Source of the DNA: Gnomoniopsis sp. IMI 355080
Lineage: Eukaryota > Ascomycota > Sordariomycetes > Diaporthales > Gnomoniaceae
DNA length: 64,000 bases
Reading direction: 5' to 3'
NCBI GenBank assembly: GCA_027946555.1
Contig: JAPEVC010000179.1
Span: forward strand, 1 to 64,000
Under the pieces are notes generated by a model. The model had not been told where the DNA came from. It did not search any database and saw nothing but the letters and a program-made list of their open reading frames with translations. A program made the translations under genes and the position numbers. Positions 23,289-35,088 of this stretch are shown here, piece by piece (position 1 is the first letter of the stretch; every line of letters starts with the position of its first letter).

Positions 23289-24301
23289 AGTTGTGGAGAG
23301 TCGATATGGCCCAGCACACTGAGCACTCTGTCGCCTACTCATAACACTCATAAAGGTTCCAGGGCGAGTGCTTGCTTGAACACCTATAGGTAGGTATCTC
23401 GAACTCGAGCATCACGGTTCATAGTCATTGGATATACATATTGTTCTGTCCTATCGAACGACTACCGCGAGAATAAACCCAAGACTAGTACAATATGCAA
23501 TGATCTGCTAAGTCTAATGTAAAACGATTTCTTCCGCATGGGACTATCACCATGCATGGTCACCTGTTCCAATATGGTGTGCACCGGATTTGTTCATGGG
23601 TCTTTGCGCCACTGATATCTTGCTTGTGCTTTTTCGACACTTGCCGAGGTCTACATAATTTTTTCGGTGAAGGAGGCTGGGCTTGAGTAATAGCTATACA
23701 CATATGTACTCACCTGCGAGATGCATGCACGGTGCCACAAACCCTTTGAAGAAGCGCCATCGTTCGAGGGGCCCGCTAAGCTAATCTGTAAGCGCCTAGT
23801 CCTCAAAAAATAGGCTCAAGAAATCTAGGCACCCATTTAGCCATTTGAAGGATTTTGACCGTGCTCATTTCGCGAGGTCACATCGCAGCGGCGGAGCGTA
23901 AGCTGACGAGGTGGCACAGCAGAACGAATGTAGCTCAACTGCATGGGTACTTACTCTGTATGGTTGGCTGAAGCGGCGGTTAGTGCTTGGGAAGTGGCAG
24001 GACCTGCAGGCGTCCCACAACTTGTGTCCAACAAGTTCCTTCTTGTGGCTCATCTAATCTATTAGGTACTTACCTGTGTGTGCTACCTACCAGTTGCCTA
24101 ATATCTAGATCTAATATATGAGGCGTTGGCAATCCTGTGATGTGACATGTCGCAACGTTCAAAAGAAATTAGGAGAAACCCAACCGCCCTCTGAACATTT
24201 CCTGACTCCAGAACAAAGTATTCAGCATCCAACGTCCAAGGAAGATTATCGAAATCGAGAGCACGAAATCATTACCGTCAACCTCAAGAAACGCGCATAC
24301 G
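23289..24301. other. Intergenic
   Basis: 3' flank of the ankyrin gene and promoter/5' leader of the MARVEL gene. AT-rich with several TAGGTA/TACCT words (23389-23395, 24064-24090). A short ORF reaching 24348 overlaps the first MARVEL exon in another frame. No separate gene is supported. Confidence 0.5.
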
Positions 24302-25018
24302 ATGCTGTCAATTATTTCAATCATCTTCCGGTCTCTTCAGGTTCGTAATGTCCTCTCCACTACCTTTGAAACCCTTCACTTGAAACATATCAAAAGCTAA
24401 CATAATTCAGATCCTTTTCGCCGTCGTTGTTGTGGGTCTCTCTGCGACGTTCATGAAGGCCCAGCAGTATGGCGATGCTCCTACAACAACACGCTTCAGC
24501 GTCTTTGTTGGCGCTTTCGGGTAAGATTTCCTGGACTTTGAAGACATTGGCCGATCGTTCTTGTTGACTTTGTGGACTGTAGGATGATCGTTGGTGCTCT
24601 GGGACTAGTTGCCGTGTTTATCGATCGGATTCCTAGCCTAGTCCCCATGATTGCCGACGGACTCGGTGCTCTCTTCTTCCTCGCGGGCGGCATCGCCTGG
24701 GCTGTCGCGATGAAAGGCCAGAGCTGCAGCGCAACAAGCGTGAAACAGCTCTACGGCAATGCACTTCTCAATCAGGGTTGTCCCCCAAACCAGCAGACCT
24801 CCTCAACGGAAGGACCCTACTGCTACGTGGCAGGTACACAAAAAGAAGACGGATGGCCTCTGTCAAGCCTCTGGCCAAACCCACTGAAGGGCATTTGCGA
24901 AAAGGCCTTCGCCAACGAGACCTTTCAGTTCGTAGGATTTGCAAGCTTTGTTATACTTATTGGCTTGGGGTATCTACAAGCCAGGAGGAAGGGATCGAAG
25001 CCTACCTTTGTCGCATAA
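24302..25018 (+). CDS. MARVEL-like four-transmembrane protein
   Basis: Three exons, 24302-24340, 24411-24520 and 24583-25018, give a 194-aa protein. Introns of 70 and 62 bp carry GCTAAC and TTGAC sites and close in phase. Four hydrophobic helices are visible: residues about 6-27 (LQILFAVVVVGLSATFM), 38-60 (FSVFVGAFG to LVAVFID), 65-90 (IADGLGALFFLAGGIAWAVA) and 160-180 (FASFVILIGLGYLQ). A Cys-containing extracellular loop of about 70 residues separates helices 3 and 4, and a short basic tail follows. This is the usual layout of fungal MARVEL/NCE102-like plasma-membrane proteins, which organise membrane domains. The 13-codon first exon is the least certain part, but without it helix 1 would be lost. 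Assignment is by topology, not by a specific orthologue. Confidence 0.75.
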
Positions 25019-25422
25019 ACTTAGTTGTGGAGTAGGTGGAAGATTGACATTTGAGTGTCCAACGTCACAAAGCATCATTAATTGCTGAATATCTCGAAAA
25101 GGGTATTCTCGCATCTTCTTTGCATTCAGTTTTTGTCTTGGTATCAGTGGAGTATGGGTCAGAAGCAGTCATGAAAGATATCCAGTGTCACCATGGAGTT
25201 GGAGTGCTGTAATTTACTTTAGATCATTGATCACAAGCCTATGAAAGCTATGCCTATCTTACTCAGCACTACCATCACTATACCAGCTCATGATCAGGAG
25301 CGACATACATCGACGCTCGCGTTTGAATCGCCCGACATGCAGACATATACCTCATGTGAAATGAATATATAGTTGAAATGGAATCTAGCAAAAGAACGCC
25401 GCAGTGTCTTTCAGGCTGCGAC
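25019..25422. other. Convergent intergenic gap
   Basis: 3' flanks of the MARVEL gene and of the PLP-enzyme gene, which converge here. No ORF or repeat of note. Confidence 0.6.
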
Positions 25423-27423
25423 TTATACTACAGATATCAACGTGTCCTCTGAATGATGATCTACCTTAGTCCTTCGTACAATCTTTCCCTGCTTCGTCAT
25501 CGATTTCGTTGTTCTGCTGGTTCCTTGATCCGCAAAAAGTTTCTGTAGAAGTGATAAGAAAATGTCCAAGTCATCCTGTGTACTCATGGCTCCAAGGCTG
25601 GCTCTTACAATTCTGAGATAGCTAGTCAGTGCCCATCTGCATATATCGAAGTGGAAGTGTGAGAATTTGCCACCCAAATCAGTTACTCACCCAGTAGGAA
25701 GTTGCTGGATCAAGCTGAGGCCATCAGGTCCACATGTGTGATGCGCAGACAGGGCCCGCTGTAGCTGCCATGGCTCATACTCGAGAGCTGTGAACAACCC
25801 CCCCGGGCAGCAAACACCTGAACAACAGCATTAGAACAATAGACGAATAACTTCTAGGGCAGTGCCTACTCACCTCCCGACCTCAAAAATACCCCATGAT
25901 CATTTAAAATCCTTTCAACATCCGAGTATGGGATAAAGTATCCCCTGGAATCGACAAGGTTAAAGGCAATGGTGGCTCCCTGTTTCGTGGGGTCGCCATA
26001 TCCACTGCCACCATCTTCCGTGTATATGTGGCAAAGTGGCCGACCATTCGCGTGTAGAAGAGTCTTCAGCCTCTGGTATAATCGCATTGACAAGTTTGTA
26101 GTGTGGCGCGATATATTGTCCATGGAACCGTACAGCCTTGTATGCACATCGATAGCCGCACCCAGGGCCAGGATGCTGTGGAACGGCAAGGTTCCGTCCT
26201 CGAGACCGTCGTGGATCTGATATGAATGTCCGCCGTTATCTTGGCGCACGCCTGGCATGAATGGGCTCGAAGCCGCATCTCGTCCCTTGATCTTGTGCCA
26301 ACTTCCTCCCAGTACGGAGACCATAGTCACCGTGCCGCCCCCGAAGTATTTGCGCAGTGTCAACACATGACCCGAATCTTTCCTCACGATCAATGCGCCC
26401 AGATCGGGGAATCCAAATATTTTGTACAAGGAGACACAGGTGAAGTCTGGCGCAGTGTCAGGATCGCTGAATACCTTGTGTAGCGGGCTTGTCATGGCAA
26501 GTGCCGCACAGTCCAGCAGCGTATAGATGCCCTGCAATGCCGGGGACGATCTTGTTTGGCCTGTCCAAGAGAGGGGAAGGCGTCGGCCTGTCATATTGGA
26601 CTGTGCTGGGTAGGCAAAGAGGCCAAGCCCGTTGTGAGGTGGAAAGACTTCCTGTCCTCTTGTCTTGGCCTGCTTCAGCTGCTTCTCTGGATCTTCCAGC
26701 CACCTCTCCACCTCGGCGTCGCTCTCGAAGCAGTGTGAGTGACCGTGCGTGAGCTCACGGATACCTACTAGGCTAGTGTGCGAGTCTTTATGATAGCCAT
26801 ACCAGAAGTCTCCGCTTCGAGTGTTCTCAGCAAGATCTCTGAAGCCGTCCGCTACCAACTTGATCCCGGCGGTTGCATTGGCCACGAAGACAAGGTCGAA
26901 ATGTTCGCTATCTGCTCCCAGGAATTGCAAGGTCTTTTCTCTAACGTCATCCACCACACGGCCGGAGCGTTCTGCGGGACGGTTGGCGCTATGTGGATTG
27001 CCGTAGAGATTCGAGGACATTTGCTCAGTAAAGGCGTCTAGGAGACTCTTTGCATATATGGTGGCCCCGCTATGATCGAGGTATACGCCTGTTCAAAGTC
27101 AGTGAAGTCTTCAATACCACGGCTCTTTCAAAATTACAAGTATACCAACCTTCCATCATATGAGGATACTCGACGCTCCGAATTTGATTGACAGGTGTCG
27201 GGTAGAACTCATTGTTTGAGAAACTCGGCTGCTTGTTGTGCGCCTCAGGTGCTGTAATACTTTGTAAGCGTCAAATAGCAAACAATGCCATCGAATAGAT
27301 GAGTTTATAGAATGTCACTATACCTGCTTCGCTATCGGAGCGTCGGTGCAGGAGTCGTGTGATCAGCCCCCGAGGCACTATAGAGCGCCGTGGCGTGTTT
27401 GTTTGTGGGGTGTCTGTGTCCAT
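25423..27423 (-). CDS. Molybdenum cofactor sulfurase-like PLP enzyme lacking MOSC domain
   Basis: Five exons in phase on the minus strand: 27423-27324, 27251-27150, 27088-25874, 25817-25691, 25621-25423 (580 aa). The N-terminus has VYLDHSGATIYAKSLLDAF then YGNPHSANRPAERS, the hallmark of the class V aminotransferase domain of Moco sulfurases (MOCOS/HxB). The PLP-binding lysine is expected in CVSLYKIFGFPDLGAL (Lys290), with an upstream Asp260 in YTLLDCAAL. Residues 472-479 (GGVCCPGG) supply candidate sulfur-carrying Cys475/476. The protein ends about 65 residues after LRIVRASLGAMST, where full-length enzymes continue into a linker and a C-terminal MOSC domain of about 300 residues; no MOSC motif follows before the MARVEL gene. 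It may be a paralogue that desulfurates cysteine for another acceptor, or a partner-dependent sulfurase. Full-length HxB transfers sulfur to the cofactor of xanthine dehydrogenase and aldehyde oxidase. Confidence 0.85.
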
Positions 27424-27574
27424 CCTTGAGATTTTGGGTGGTAAGAATAGTGCTATCAAGAATGTAAGAAAAGGAGTAATAATGGTAACGGAATACTGAG
27501 GAAAGGGATTTTTCTTCTTGAAATATAGCAGTGCGAGGTGGGGCGACTACCCAGTATCTCAGGCAACGTTCACG

Positions 27575-27886
27575 ATGGATCAGCAGGCAACGGCCTTGAC
27601 GTTGGAAGGCACGAGATACATACCCATTCCGGAAGATATTCAGGTATGTCCGTTTCATACCGTGTGGCGATGCGTTTGGAAGCAGGCACACGTCCTCATG
27701 CTGAAAGGATACCAAGGAGACCGGTACTCAAAGGATCTGGTGGAAGCTCGACAATCACTCCATTTTCTGCACGAAAATCCGTCACAATACTTGTCAGGAT
27801 TGTATAGATTCAATTGGGCCACACTGTTGTGGTTGGAGGCGGCTGAATCTTGTATGTGTCCATTCCATTGGCGAGTCGGTCGCTAG
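27575..27886 (+). CDS. Small hypothetical ORF (103 aa), doubtful
   Basis: ATG-initiated ORF head-to-head with the PLP-enzyme gene, 151 bp from its start. It is Trp-rich (VWRCVWKQAH, FNWATLLWLEAAES) and has no recognised domain. A GTATGT donor-like site after Gln23 and another near the C-terminus suggest that splicing is possible, but no acceptor I tried keeps a sensible frame. It could be a young gene, an exon of an unresolved gene, or chance. Confidence 0.25.
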   Translation: MDQQATALTLEGTRYIPIPEDIQVCPFHTVWRCVWKQAHVLMLKGYQGDRYSKDLVEARQSLHFLHENPSQYLSGLYRFNWATLLWLEAAESCMCPFHWRVGR

Positions 27887-30686
27887 TGGCGTGCCGCGTA
27901 AGGTACAGTACATACACACGAGGTTGCTACCTTATACACTCTATCCAGCCAACAAGATAAGTATAGATTAACACATGACTTGCTAAATAATCTTCTCCAT
28001 CGACGTAAATTTAATTTAAAAGAAGATGAACCGCTAATAAATTTCAGAAGGACTTCACACTGCGACAGCACTCACTTGAACACCCTAGCCCACGCCAGAA
28101 ACCCTGGGGGCTTTTGTAGAAAATCAATATTTGCTATTTTTTACTCAAAAAACAGCCCCAGGCATATATGCTGCTGTTCCACAATCTGTATCGAAGGATT
28201 CAAAGAGAAGCCAAGACTCCGTGGCTTGTACGCTTGCCTTGTAGGGATGTCTTTCTGACCACCATCTCCCAGTACCTAGCGAGTGCGACGCCCAACACGT
28301 GTAGAATAATGGCTTTGATAGTGAAGGCGCCAGCCACTATTCACATGTCCGAGACAGAAGAGCCTGTCAAATCCTTCACCGATAATCCACTCCCCAACCT
28401 GGAGCCGCAAAGCTCGGGGGGGGGGGTGCCACCAATGAAATGTCACGGCACTTGCATGCCAAAGTCAGCCCTAGGTAGATGTGGATCGCTTCGACTCCAT
28501 CATGTACATCGCAGAGACGGTGAATCCTACGGGGCACATATTACCGCCGGCGTGAGTCTGACAGCGGCCTCCAGGCCAGAAAATAGACGGAATGCAAAGA
28601 ATGCTTTAATCCGCAGGTGACGCGAAGAATGTTGATTTGCATGTCATCAGTGAGGGGCTGCAAGGTCCCGGAGATTCGTGCCACCCGAGGAGCCAGTCCT
28701 TGTCATGCATTGTCGTTACGTCCATCTGGCATTCCACATGTCATTCAAAGCGGCTGTCGTCATACTCCCACGAAAATGCCCCTCTACACGACGCTGGACC
28801 CCTAATCAGTAACTTGTTGATCTAAAAATAATTCTCACCCACCTGCGCAACAAGAGAACGAGAGTACCAGGTGACCAGCAACAACGATGCGTGGTCGCTC
28901 CACCCAAATGAATCAACCCAAAGAGGCAGCCCTTCGAAAGAAGCAGCTGGTACGAGTGACTGTGTCGACTCGGGGGCCTCGAATGCTACGCTGCACTCGG
29001 TCGTAATACAGAAGGTACGGTCGTCTCATCCTTCAACGTCGACCAGTGACCGAGCTCGGAAATCATGATGATATTGCCCCAGGATCGGTCACGGATATCT
29101 CGCTGCAAATGGTCTCCGTGTGGGGTCTCCGCCGGTCCCGAACCAAGCTGACTCTTCGTCTGGCTTCCGCTATCCTGGTGACAGTACAGCTCGTCATCGA
29201 CTGGATTTGACGAGGGTCGTTGATACGATTGGAGTTGTCATATGACGATCCGTGATTTTTGCCCAACTGACGGAGTGAGATGTATCAAAAGCATCTTGCT
29301 TTTAGGATATCAGGAGTATAGTTTTTGGCCCTGCTGCGCAGGCGGGCGCCATTTGCGGGCGCTGCCGATTTCTCTAGGGAAAGACCCTGCGTCCACGTAC
29401 CCACATACTGCATTGGGAATTGACGCCACCTCTGATTGGTTAGACTTGTCAAGGGCATGGTATCCGACACCCTGGGCCGGAGCGGAGCTGGCCGGGACTG
29501 CCGACCATGAGCCAGTCTGCGAGACCGCAATATGAGCCACTGGACGCCTTGCAAAGGCGTGTCCCAGCAGAAGCAATTTCGCGGTTATCTGAACAGGCAT
29601 TTTTTTTTGCCCATCGGTACGGATGCCCGCAGAGCCACGACGACGCCCCCTCCCCCGGGCTGTCCGTACTTTATCTCGATCAGCCAGTTGCAAGGTTGAG
29701 GGTCTTGATTCACCGGGTCACCCCTCTGAAGATTTCACGCATGGCTGCCGCGGAGACTGATGCATATAGGTACCCATTTGTTCATTGTTCCTATTAGGTC
29801 ACTTGGACAGACACTCAAAGATGTGTTGAGAAGGCTCAGAACGACAAGTGCAGAGCGGTAGTATACAATTTCACTACCTTGCGGAACTCCACAAGCAAGG
29901 CAGTCCCTTTTTCCGTTCTTGAAAGTGTACGAATCTGTGTCATCAATATCGACACCAAGTTTCAGGAACCAGAATGGGAATACTCTGGTGTCTATACGAT
30001 CAGATTTTCCGAGTCCCAGGCGTGCTCAAAGAATGAGTGAGCTACGCTCGGTACAACGAGGAAGGACCACAGCCTCGTACGCCCATGCGTACACGGAGAA
30101 TAATTACCCAATTTCCTTCCCTCCCACCCCAGAGGCAAGAGATGGAAGAAAAAAAGGCTAATGCAACAATATAGGCGCGTATAAGAGGTACATGCATCTG
30201 AATTTTCGCGATTGCCGGTCGTTTTGAGACGTAGAGAGTGGGTGGCAGTGCCTGGTTCAATTAGTAATACGGCCTGTACCGTGGGCTAATCCCGGCTGGG
30301 GAAAACCCGTTGGAACATAAACAATCCGATGTCTTTCAGCATAATCCGGACTCCTGGAGAGGTTTGAGCCTGTACACTTGTGTTTACACGACTTCGTATT
30401 GGAAGCGGAATATTCAGCCTCCAAATTATGGTACCCGTGTATGTACTGTGAGCCCCGTTTCTACATGACTGCAGATGACCTCCCGAAGTAAAGAAGCGGG
30501 CATCTTTAAAGCACTCCCTCACAGTCAAGTGGTCGGTACCAACACATAGTCTTCAGATCTGTTATTGATTATCAAAATTATATAAAGCATATCGCCAGCC
30601 AGCCGTCCCATAGGCCTGCGTTGAATATAGTTAAATTTACCAGTTTGCGAATATGGACACCCCCTCCCCACCAAGCACCTGATTGC
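27887..30686. other. 2.8-kb gene-poor region
   Basis: Numerous short ORFs on both strands, none with an ATG, domain and phase-consistent exons together. A G11 homopolymer lies at 28416-28426. One minus-strand ORF of 127 codons (29310-29693) is Arg/Ala-rich and looks like chance. No transposon signature seen. Confidence 0.45.
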
Positions 30687-31659
30687 TTAGAGAAGGAAGG
30701 CAAGACCAGCAGCTCCCACAGCTACAATCGCCTTGGCAGCGTGGGTATGACCCGCTGCTACTGTAACAAAAGAAGTCGATGAAGTGGTCGCTGAAGTGGT
30801 CGTAGCATTGTGGCGGCCAGTGCTGGTCGGTCTGTGAGTGGTACCAGTGTAGCTGGTCACAGAGCTGCTAGCTGAGGTCGTGGTAGTGGTTGCACTGCAG
30901 GCACTAGAGCTGTCCTGGACAGGCTTGAAGTTGGCGCAGGTGACTCGCGTGGTATTGGCCAAATGAAACACAAAGCTACGATTGCCGAAAAAGGCTCCAA
31001 TGCCCTCCAGAGTCGAGGCGAAGTCGTCCGTGTAAGTGGCAGTGAAGGTATCTCCTGTGTTTGCAACTTCGACTTTGCCATGCTTCCCAGCCAGGTCACC
31101 CACCTGACAAGTCTCCGGGATGGTGGGATCGCACGCAGGAGTCTCCCCTCGCTGATACGGATCGAGGTGAGCTAGAGTAGCAGTGCAGTTTCCGTCATCA
31201 GGAACGGGCTGGTCGTGAATGTGGTAGACTGTGTGGCCCTTTGTCAGTTCGAAATGCAACAAAGCTTCAAAATATGCCTTTGTGCTGCGTGCACTTACGA
31301 AATGGACCGCCTGAAGAGGGCAAATTTGAGAACTTGACGTGGAACATCACACCCGTTCCATCCGGCATTGAGATAGCCTGTATCGAGCCCTGGACATTGC
31401 CACCGTCAGGGTAAACGGCCTGGTCGAAGGCCGTGTCAGGCAGAGTTGCGATGTATGAAGCGCCAGTGGGGTTATTGGTGATTATGGAGGCATTGCCTAG
31501 GTTCTTTAATCGGAAGGTCAGATAAGGATATTCGTGGTAGGATGAATTCAGCAAAAGACAATCACTTACTCCTGTGGTATAGTTTCCTATTTGTTGCTGG
31601 GCGACAGCACTGGAAGTCCAAGCAGCAAGCACAGAACAGGTGGTGATATGTAGACGCAT
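30687..31659 (-). CDS. Secreted GPI-anchored Cu-only superoxide dismutase
   Basis: Three exons on the minus strand, 31659-31570, 31503-31299 and 31228-30687, give 278 aa. A signal peptide (about 1-20, ending SSAVA) leads into a SOD_Cu domain. Copper ligands are visible: His101 and His103 in YHIHDQP, His119 in LAHLDPY and His187 in VFHLANTT. The disulfide Cys pair is Cys113 and Cys196. The zinc site is degenerate: the third bridging-loop His is absent and the RHVGDL position reads CQVGDL (Gln140), and the electrostatic loop after His187 is almost missing. These traits define fungal Cu-only SODs such as Candida SOD5, which remove superoxide outside the cell. A Ser/Thr-rich stalk and a hydrophobic C-terminus (about 262-278) indicate a GPI anchor. 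Intron 1 (66 nt) is in frame and stop-free, so an unspliced isoform with 22 extra residues is possible. Confidence 0.9.
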
Positions 31660-34600
31660 TTTGAGGGCCGGAAAAAAAAAAGGTGTAGTAAACCGTGGAG
31701 GTGTCTCTTCTAGATTGTTGTCCTGTGAAAGGTTGCTCAATCTTGTTGGCTCAGGACGGGTTGTAGTGGTGTTCTGTCACAGTAATGGGTCTCGACTTGC
31801 GATGACTGAAGGGTAACGAAGATGGGATAGAGAACGTGGCCACCAACCAGACAAAAGGTGGTGATGAAGAGGTTCATATGGAAATATACAGGATGAGCTA
31901 GTGTCTTTCCCGGGGGTCTCATGCCACTATCCAGCTTGAACGGCACCAACACATCTTTATTTGTACCCCTACTTCAAAACTAGAATTAGAGCCACCAAAT
32001 TTCGAGTACCGGTACTTCTCACCGCACCATGTCTCAAACAGGGTCAAGCAGCCCATGCAGACCGTGCGCACCCTCAAGACTAGGATTCAAAGAGAGATAT
32101 CTGCTATGGAGATTCAACTGTGGCATGTGTTTGCTTGATGAAAAATGTTTGATGTAATGGAAATTGTATTTGGCATGCCTGTCCTACGTGAGGCTGCCCG
32201 TGTTCATCTTGCTGGCCGAAATCCCCAAGCAAATTTCCAGACCAGCCTCCCGAATTCGAGGCCTGTGTGTAAAAGCCAGCAAGCACAGGTTGCACATAGA
32301 TCTCATTTTATTGAGGCTTACCGACCCCCTAAAAATGGCTGGTTATCACATCGATTATTGTACTGTACATAGCGCGAGTATCTAACGCCCAGGTGGATGA
32401 GAATGTCACCGACGTTCAAATTGTAGTCCCCACAGGCGTGATTGTGATTATAGATGTTTGGTTTCAAAGTTCTGCCTTGCCCTGAATTGGGGAATTCGGC
32501 CTCTCGCTTCAATTTTCACAAATTCTCGTAGTTAGGTGTGGCTCGTTGGTTGCTTCATTCAAATAGGTGTCTTGATTGCACAGTAGGTAGGTCCCTGTTT
32601 GTGCATCTTGCCTGATGATGTAGTGTTCAATTGCATGGGGCAAAGCCTGGTTCACCCAACAAGTCCTGCAAAACATATGGGAGCTCACACCATTGCTTCA
32701 AATGAGGTCGTTCACATTTCCATGTGAGAATTAATCTTGTGGGATAACATAGCATAGCATCTCATGGATCTACCTCGCTTCCAACCTTTCGGGAAACCTT
32801 AAGGCTGATTTCACTATGCACCTAGTATCCTACAATGGTGGGGAAGACCCGGTCTACCGGTTTGGAGCGACTCAGGGACAGGGGCAATGTTTCGTTTTGT
32901 TCCATGCCAAGACATTGAACAGCTACTTCCGGTGACAGACGTAAGTTCGTACATACTTGTACTTACTAGGCCAAACAAAGTTCTCAACGTCCGGAGTCCA
33001 CTGCAGCATCTCATCTAGAGCGGCTGAGAAGATACTTGCTAGTTTCGATATACCAAGGCAAGCCCGCAGAACGATCTGGCTCGCTTCAATCTATTGGTAC
33101 CAAGTCTAGGATGTGGCATCTCTGCGATCTTCGAAGCATAATTAATGGACTGCATCACATACTGCGTACGGTAAAATGATACGATAAGCGAGTGGACCAC
33201 CTCCACAAAGCAGCCAGCTGCCAGTGACTGCCGGCATTCGGCAACGAAGGCCCGAGGTGTGACCAGGAATGCGCTTTAGAAACCTTGAAAACTTCAACAT
33301 CAACATGTGGCTCCGGTGAGACCACCATCGTACCTAGGCAGACCAGGAGAACTTCGGACTTTCATTAGCGGCAAGCTACGAGCCGTTTACCCACTCGGCT
33401 GCATGTCTCACTGCGCCCACTCAAGGCCTGTGCGACAAGCTCGTGGTCTTCGATCCGCTCGTTAGCTTCTGTTTGGACGTGTTTCAACAATCTGTGAAAT
33501 CATCTCTAACACTGGACGGCAGGAAGTTTTAGATCACCCGTGGTCTGTGCCAAGACCGTGACACCTCTTGGCTCGCAAACGTCCGATGGCAAGGAAAACG
33601 ACAGGACATGTCGTCAATATTCTCATGTCCGGTCCTCGAGGTAGACATTCTAGTGGGTTCAATACGAAACGGCCGGGAATCCGCAAGTCTTCAACTTGAG
33701 AACTTGTCAGAATTGCAGCTGTGCAGGATATGTCTAAAATTAGATTCTTCGACAACTTGCCCTACAGGGATGTAACTTGCATGTGACGGAATTTGTTCGA
33801 TTGACTACAGTCCACGAAAACAAGATCTTATGGATTGCTGTGTAGGTCCTGTGTGTCTTTCTTACTGCAATGATACTCACGGTGCGAAAGAAAAGGTGCC
33901 TAGGTACTTTGAAGTTACATGGGATGATGTTTTATGAGATGAACACAGCCTGTGGTCAAAGTATCGTCACATGTTCTAGTCCTATCACCGCAGTTTACCA
34001 AGGATGTTTGTGCCATCCGCACCAAAGATGAGGCAGGACACTGCCACTACTCCTGAATCGCTTACAAGATCGGCACATTCACAGACAGAGTCAATAAATG
34101 AACAGATGACCGTTGTTTCCTTGATTACCCTAGGGTTATGGGATGGTCAGATCTTCTCCGGGAGCCTGGTGAAACAAAGCCAAGTGCAGTACATCGAAAT
34201 AGCTGACAATTCTCCAACGGAGGCACATCAACTGTAGTGGAGCTATTAGTAGGAGCTGCCGGAAGTACCGCAGTGAGCTCAAGTCCCAGTCTTGGAATAG
34301 TTTGGTGCTGGTAGTACACAGCTGGAAAAAACCTTGTTTTCACATCTAAGCGGCCTCGGAGCGGGTGCTGATAAGATGGGACAAAAAGCGAGGAGTTGGT
34401 GTGTCGTACTTGAACGGATATAGGTATCGTATCGAGAGGCCAGAGTGACTCGCTAATTAGGTTCCACAACCTTGTGTACTGCGCTCAGGCAAGGTACGCC
34501 CTTCTTTCTCTTTGATAGTATGACAGAGGATTCATGTTCATGACAACGATGATCACTTGGTAGGATACTGTTTTGTTTTGCCTTAGTGGTGATATAAGGC

Positions 34601-34770
34601 TGGCATGTCAGTGAATATATCACTATTGGGATCGAGTACACATCTTCGTCCTCCCACACTTTGTTGTTCGATATCCAGAAGTCAAGGACAGTCATGCAAA
34701 ACAGCTCTGCTACATGACATACCTACCTGAGTACCTATCTACCTTCCACATATAGCTAACAATTTAATAG
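31660..34770. other. 3.1-kb gene-poor AT-richer region
   Basis: Only short random-looking ORFs (under 115 codons) on both strands. The upstream flank of the SOD gene contains a long A run (31671-31680). No repeats or transposon domains recognised. Composition drifts toward A/T compared with the housekeeping region after 39 kb. Confidence 0.45.
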
Positions 34771-35088
34771 ACTCAGCTTGTGGTTGATCAGAAGGCTAAG
34801 AGCGTCTTGTATAACGACTTATTAAACGAGATGGCAGACAAATATTTCAGCGCCTTGGTACCCCAATCTTATGCTGCTCTGGAAAAGCCGTTTGATTTTT
34901 CAGTACCTGATATCACTATTCCGAAGGCGTATATCGTCTGTGAGGGCGATCGGGCTTTCTCCACAGCTACGTAGCACCACTGGACCAACACCCTCGGCCT
35001 CCGAGAGGTGTCGGTGTCGGGCGGGTATACGGCATTTGCAAGTGTTCCTGACGAGCTGGCGGGTGTATTGGCGGGGCAGGTGGAGTGA
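34771..35088 (+). pseudogene. Remnant of an alpha/beta-hydrolase gene (last exon, premature stop)
   Basis: The frame starting after a branch/acceptor-like GCTAACAATTTAATAG reads VLYNDLLNEMADKYFSALVP, then SYAALEKPFDFSVPDITIPK, AYIVCEGDRAF, an in-frame TAG (34972-34974), and continues in the same frame with LREVSVSGGYTAFASVPDEL to a TGA at 35086-35088. The order fits the C-terminal third of fungal alpha/beta-hydrolases: cap helices, the strand before the catalytic acid (CEGDRAF), then the loop where the catalytic His sits. Here that His position appears to read Tyr (GGYTAF). The 5' exons with the nucleophile elbow are absent upstream. The stop could have come from CAG by a CpA to TpA change, as repeat-induced point mutation makes, though one site proves nothing. 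Confidence 0.75.

Noticed and set aside
29310..29693. 127-codon minus-strand ORF
   Set aside because: Arg/Ala-rich with overlapping ORFs on both strands; typical of GC-rich chance frames.
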